From Scleroderma bovista (taxonomy: Eukaryota; Basidiomycota; Agaricomycetes; Boletales; Sclerodermataceae), in the NCBI GenBank assembly GCA_037178675.1, contig JAYMGJ010000676.1, positions 1 to 23,312 of the forward strand: DNA of 23,312 bases. The letters run 5' to 3'. The number at the start of each line of letters is the position of its first letter. Within the stretch, counting starts at the first letter, position 1. Shown here piece by piece: positions 18,975 to 23,312 of the stretch. The notes under the pieces are model-generated. The model had not been told where the DNA came from and did no database searches. It saw nothing but the letters and a program-made list of their open reading frames with translations. A program made the translations under genes and the position numbers.

Positions 18975-19849
18975 GCAACACTACCATAGAAGAGGGCATT
19001 AATAAGATATTGCAGAAAGAAAGTTGTGAGAAGGTCCACCAACCTTACCATGACTGCTATGAAAGACAAAGTTGACCGAACATAGCAAGGTGGTCGTCTC
19101 CACAACACACCCCAACCCTACCAGCAGTTATGGTGAAAGATGGGCCTGATCGATTATCGCAGGGTGGTAGTCATGTGAAGGCCAGCCAATCCTACCAGAG
19201 GTTGTTGTAAAAGATAACCTTGATCAGACATTGCAGCGCGTTTGTCATGAGAAAGCCTGCAAACTTTACCAGTGGCTGTTATAAAAGACAAGCTTGATCA
19301 GATATCGCGCAGTGGTACTCTCGATAACATGTGGCAACCCTACCGGCAGAGATGGCAAAAGACAACGACGAACAATTGCCTCAGAGTTGTAGTGATGGAA
19401 AGGCCCACAAACCTCACCAGCAGCTGTTGTGAAAGGTGAGGCTGACCAGAGATTGTGGCATGGTAGTCTTGATAACCTGTGAAATCCCTGCCGATGGCTA
19501 TGGGGAAAGTCAGAGTCGAACAATTGCATCAGGGTGGTGGCGATGAGAAGGCCCATAAACTTCACCGGTGGTTGTTGTGAAAGACAAGGCTGACTTGGCA
19601 TCGCGGCATGGCAGCCTCGATAACTTGTGCAATCCCTGCCGGCGGCTATGAGAAAAGTCAGAGTCGAACGATTGCGTCAGGGTGGTAGCAATGAGAAGGC
19701 CCATAAACTTCACTGGTGGCTGTTGTGAAAGACGAGGCTGACTAGATGTCATGGCATGGCAGCCTCAATAATATGTGTTAACTCTACCGGTAGTTGTGGT
19801 GAATGATGAAGTCGATTGATTGTCGCATGATAGTTGTTCCTTCTCATGA
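18975..19849. repeat. 74-bp tandem satellite, about 11-12 units, with a 148-bp higher-order form
   Basis: Units begin with a CCTACCRGYRGY-like motif at about 19041, 19115, 19189, 19264, 19339, 19413, 19487, 19561, 19636, 19710 and 19784, a spacing of 74-75 bases. An earlier decayed unit starts near 18978. The later units alternate between two types. One has GAGTCGAACRATTGCRTCAG and ends AAGGCCCATAAAC. The other has GGCTGAC and ends in a GATAACYTGTG-type motif. The working repeat there is therefore a dimer of about 148-151 bases. Units are diverged, more so toward the left. The last unit ends at the left target duplication of LTR 3. Long minus-strand frames here are shadows, since the dimer length is not a multiple of three. 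Confidence 0.8.
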
Positions 19850-19853
19850 CCGC
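19850..19853. repeat. 4-bp target duplication of LTR 3, left copy (CCGC)
   Basis: CCGC at 19850-19853 is repeated exactly at 21956-21959, flanking TGTGAGTC...GCGTGACA. Confidence 0.8.
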
Positions 19854-20408
19854 TGTGAGTCAAAGTGTGGATTTGGGTCGGAGTAATAACCCAAACACAA
19901 CACCAACAAAGGACTACGAAAATGTGCGAGTGGTGGTTTACCTCCGCGGTGTCCAGAGAGGATGTGCTGAGGAGGGGGGGAAGGGGATCTACACCAACAG
20001 GGTGATGCAGACGGTGATGCAGGATACTCCTGGGGTACAGGAGCAATAGAAGACAAAGGGGATAGGTGTCTGGACTCTTCCTAAAGCCTAGGAAGTGTCA
20101 AAGCGGGGATTGAGTTGACTGGGACTGAAGTAGCGATACTACACCTAGAGATTGGTGCAGCAAGGGGACAAGGGGGCTCCTGACGTCCAGAAGCAATAGG
20201 GGATGAAGGATTGACAGGCTAGACTCCGCTTGAGCCTAGAGAAATACTTGGACTTGAATAGATTGAATAAAACTTGAATATCAGAGTCTTTAGATCTTCA
20301 CTGAAGCCTACAAGACTCAAAGAGCTGAGGGGATACTGACTGAGAGAGTCTGAGAGAGGGATAATTTCGTGCAATTGGGTCCTTTTTTCACTGGGCTGAG
20401 CCCAGGGG

Positions 20409-20416
20409 TTTAAATA
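20409..20416 (-). promoter_or_regulatory. TATA-like box of LTR 3
   Basis: TATTTAAA on the minus strand sits in the same context as in LTR 2. Transcription would run leftward through the satellite toward the last DUF6698 exons, against the direction of LTR 2. Confidence 0.5.
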
Positions 20417-21084
20417 CATGGGGGGGCACAGCATTAAAGTACAAAAAGAGAAGGGAGTAAGCAGAATTTGTCAAGGATTGGTAAGGGATTGGTAAGAGCT
20501 TTGTAGGGGGTTTGTAAGCGATCAGTAAGCAAGGGATAAGCAGGAATGAGTAAGCATAGGAAGCATGAATAAGCTGCTGAGTAAAGGAATGAGTAAGCTG
20601 CATGACAAGATTGATTGGTAAGGGAGTGAGTCATCAGCTGAGTAATATACCAAAAATGCGAAAGGGATAGAGTAATACTGATGACAAGAGAGCATCAGTA
20701 AGCAAGGGATGAGTCACTGCACAGCAGAAGGAGTCATTGATGCACAGCCTAAGAAGTTTGATGGGGGGCTGTGTACCATCAGGAATTTGATGGGACAACA
20801 ATGGGGAAGATCTGGGATTAATAGGGGGATTGATCCGAGACAAAACAGCCACAAGAAGGGTACCAGGGGTCCAGAGGTCTTTTTGGGGGGTCAGCATACA
20901 CTAAGGTATAGTGCATGTGTTCTAGCGCCGCTGAAGCGCAACCAAGGGCTCCCTTGACGAGCTCTCTTCTGGGAAAGAACGAGAGAGGGTTCTTCTTCCT
21001 AATAGCACTATAAAGTGGGGGGAATAACTGTCATGGTGCTGGGGGACGTCGTCTGAAAGTAGGGAAGCGGATAGAGTATTGAAT

Positions 21085-21562
21085 TCAACGCATCCAGGGA
21101 AGTGAGACGAACGACAGAGGAAGATGGACATGGCAAGTATCTGGGAGGAAGGGACCATAGGCTGAGGGCTCAGGGGACACAGAGACGACCAGAGAAGACT
21201 TCTCAAGCTTGACAATAGACCTAAGATGACCAAAGTACGTCCTTGATGCAGGACTGACAAGGAGAACGCGCTGACCGAGAACGAGAGGGACTGAGGGAGC
21301 AGGCTGGGAAGATATGTGCCAGGCAGTGCACAGGAACTCTGGGAGAGGCTGTCCTAAGAGCAGGACATAGTGGAGATCTGCAACAATAGCGGAGAAATGA
21401 TCCAGAGAAAATACGGACTCCATAGTGAGCGATGAAGCGAATGTCTGGATTGCGGGGGGAATATCTCCGTGGGAAATGAACGGATTTGCATCGGAACTTG
21501 ACAGGCAGATAGACCACGCTCTAGGCTTTCTGACGGTATAGTCACGTGCCTGATAGCTTCAG
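21085..21562 (-). CDS. U3-like ORF of LTR 3, open frame, no clear start
   Basis: The frame is open from just after a TGA near 21562 to the stop at 21085-21087. It matches LTR 2 residue for residue except for a few changes (AIVADL for AIAADL, EFLCTA for EFPCTA, ANPF for ANLF). The first ATG is internal (MESVFSLDHFSA, at 21423), because the ATG used in LTR 2 is GCG here. Either translation depends on an upstream exon in all copies, or this copy has lost its start. Confidence 0.45.
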
Positions 21563-21782
21563 AAACGACGGAGCAATTCAAAATATCGGAATGCCGGCAC
21601 TGGGCGCCTAAAAATGACATTTGGGCGCTAAAAATCATTTCTTCTCTTTCTCCTTCGTTTCTCCATCAATTCTTCGGCTTCTTTGATCATTCTGGTATGG
21701 GAGTTGGACTGCAGACGTGTGCATTCCTTTCTCATACCACAATTGACGTTATTCCTTCAGTTTCTTCTGCTTCTTGGCAGTT

Positions 21783-21855
21783 CTCGTGCGATAGATGACT
21801 GTCTGCATTGGCATTCATCTCTCGCATCAGGATAGTCGTCTTGTGCGATAGATGG
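21783..21855 (-). promoter_or_regulatory. Paired CATCTATCGCAC motifs near the LTR 3 5' end
   Basis: CATCTATCGCACGAG (complement of 21783-21797) and CCATCTATCGCACAA (complement of 21841-21855) keep the spacing seen in LTR 1 and LTR 2. Confidence 0.35.
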
Positions 21856-22146
21856 CTACGATGAGGGTCCGTCGTGCTTATCCTTCGCATAAGGATCATT
21901 CAATATAGGCGTTATCTTCCATGTTCACTGTACCAAACCTGTTTGGTGCGTGACACCGCCTTGATTGTATCTCAGATAAGAAGGTACATACTTTTGATTA
22001 CTTTCCATGCCAGAAAACTCACACAGTGATTACATAATTTGGTCTTTCAATGTATCATTCTGGTACATCTTGGAAGTAATTTTAGGTATGATAATGGTAG
22101 ATAATGGTAGCTCAGCAATGGTCTTACTCTCACCAATTTCCTGATG

Positions 22147-23312
22147 TGGTCCCTTCCTCCCAGATACTTGCCATGTCCATCTTCCTCTGTCATTCGTCTC
22201 ACTTCCCTGGATGCATCGAATTCAATACTCTGTCTGCTTCCCCACTTTCAGATGGCATCCTCAGCACCATGACAGTTATACCCCCCCACTTTATAGTGCT
22301 GTTAGGAAGAAGAACCCTCTCTCATTCTTTCCCAGAAGAGAGCTTGTCAAGGGAGCCCATGGTTGCACTTCAGCGGCACTAGAACATATGCATTATACCT
22401 TAGTGTATGCTGACCCCCCCAGAGACCTCTGGACCCCTGGTACCCTTCTTGTGGCTGTTCTGTCTCAGATCAATTCCCCTATTTATCCCAGGTCTTCCCT
22501 ATTGTTCTCCCATCAAACTTCTTGGGCAGTGCATCAATGACTCCTTCTGCTGTGCAAGTCACTTATCCCTTGCTTACTGATGCTCTCTTGTCATCAGTAT
22601 TACTCTATCCCTTTCGCATTTTTGGTATATTACTCAGCTGATGACTCACTCCCTTACCAATCAATCTTGTCATGCAGCTTACTCATTCCTGCTTATCCCT
22701 TGCTTACTGATCGCTTACAAACCCCTTACAAAGCTCTTACCCATCCCTTACCAATCCTTGACAAATTCTGCTTGTTCCCTTCTCTTTTTGTACTTCAATG
22801 CTGTGTCCCCCCATGTATTTAAACACCTGGGCTCAGCCCAGTGATAAGAGACCCAAAATAGTACAAAATTATCCCTCTCTCAGACTCTCTCAGTCAGTAT
22901 CCCCTCAGCTCTTTGAGTCTTGTAGGCTTCAGTGAAGGTCTAAAGGCTCTGATATCTCAAGTTTATTCGATCTATTCAAGTCCAAGTATTTCTCTAGGCT
23001 CAAGTGGAGTCTATCCTGTCTATCCTTCATCTCCCATTGCTTCTGGACGTCAGGAGCCCCCTTGCCCCTTTGCTGCACCAGTCTCTAGGTGTAGTATCAC
23101 TACTTCAGTCTCAGTCAACTCAATCCCTGCTTTGACACTTCCTAGGCTTTAGGAAGAGTCCAGACCCCTATCCCCTTCATCATCTACTTCTCCTGTACCC
23201 CAGGAGTATCCTGCATCACTGTCTGCATCACCCTGTTGGTGTAGATCCCCTCTTCCCCTCCTCAGCACATCCTCTCTGGACACCGCAGAGGTAAACCACC
23301 ACTCGCACAATT
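22147..23312 (+). mobile_element. LTR element 4, 5'-truncated and running off the window
   Basis: From TGGTCCCTTCCTCCCAGATAC onward this follows LTR 2 from 17003 to about 18244, in the same orientation. The first 800 bases of the LTR, including nearly all of the ORF, are missing; the ORF stop position reads CGA instead of TGA. About 40 bases are missing relative to LTR 2 between two copies of CTTACTCATTCCT (17564 onward). The 187 bases between LTR 3 and this copy are AT-rich and unrecognised. A primer-binding site, if this is the 5' LTR of a full element, would lie just beyond the right edge. Confidence 0.75.
22816..22823 (+). promoter_or_regulatory. TATA-like box of LTR 4
   Basis: TATTTAAA is in the same context as in LTR 2, about 30 bases upstream of a stretch conserved in all copies. 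Confidence 0.45.

Larger units (their letters stand above)
19854..21955 (-). mobile_element. Solo-LTR-like element 3, 2102 bp, inverted relative to LTR 2
   Basis: On the minus strand it begins TGTCACGCACC and ends GACTCACA within perfect CCGC duplications. It matches LTR 2 along its full length with few substitutions and only very small indels, so the two inserted fairly recently or one was copied from the other. Because it is inverted relative to LTR 2 the two cannot be the paired LTRs of one element. It inserted at the right edge of the satellite. Confidence 0.75.

Noticed and set aside
19636..19710. tRNA-like look of the 74-base unit (GTTCGACTC on the minus strand resembles a B box)
   Set aside because: There is no acceptor stem, anticodon arm or correctly placed A box; the resemblance is limited to one short word.
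19266..19752. Minus-strand frames with repeated MP/TSQPxLSQQPPVKFMGLL segments
   Set aside because: They only translate the satellite. The repeat length is not a multiple of three, so the repeated peptide is not a protein design.
16205..21955. LTR 2 and LTR 3 as the two LTRs of a single retrotransposon
   Set aside because: They are in opposite orientation and each has its own distinct 4-bp target duplication (GCGG and CCGC).

Overview
The window reads as repeat-rich nuclear DNA of a filamentous basidiomycete, most likely an Agaricomycete; a Boletales-type ectomycorrhizal fungus is a guess. The reasons are short GT-AG introns of about 40-60 bases, fungal-type fragments of three housekeeping genes, a gene of a family I know only from basidiomycetes (recalled as DUF6698), and dense transposable-element debris. 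There are no prokaryotic operons, rRNA, tRNA or CRISPR. No gene here looks fully functional.

Layout. 1-6500 is repeat and relic DNA. It holds the 3' end of an unidentified acidic ORF (1-369), two separate tandem arrays of a 64-bp hairpin unit (600-935 and 3010-3275), a proline-rich C-tract relic (1143-2544), and an inverted-repeat-bounded region of about 2.8 kb (3454-6282) that contains a MITE-like hairpin (4811-4962). 6540-11610 is a same-strand chain of broken, intron-containing pieces of host genes: phosphatidylinositol 4-kinase STT4, a vacuolar-type Ca2+-ATPase (PMC1-like), an unidentified coding-like block, and conventional kinesin heavy chain. 11610-12770 is unrecognised.

12778-18710 is one DUF6698-type gene cut into three parts by two long elements of 2347 bp and 2101 bp. 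Each has TG...CA ends and a 4-bp target duplication, and I interpret both as solo LTRs. If the elements and one duplication copy each are ignored, the exons join in frame at both insertion points. A 74-bp satellite (18975-19850) follows and is met by a third LTR (19854-21955). The third LTR is in opposite orientation to the second, so a roughly 2.1-kb inverted repeat encloses the last exons and the satellite. A fourth, 5'-truncated LTR runs off the right edge.

The strongest candidate for something undescribed is an open reading frame of about 145 codons in the U3-like part of these LTRs. It is kept in the diverged copy with an excess of silent changes and an in-frame two-codon indel, although DNA just downstream of it has diverged much more. 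It resembles in position, not in sequence, the accessory genes that some retroelements carry in U3. All family assignments were made by reading translations; no database search was run.
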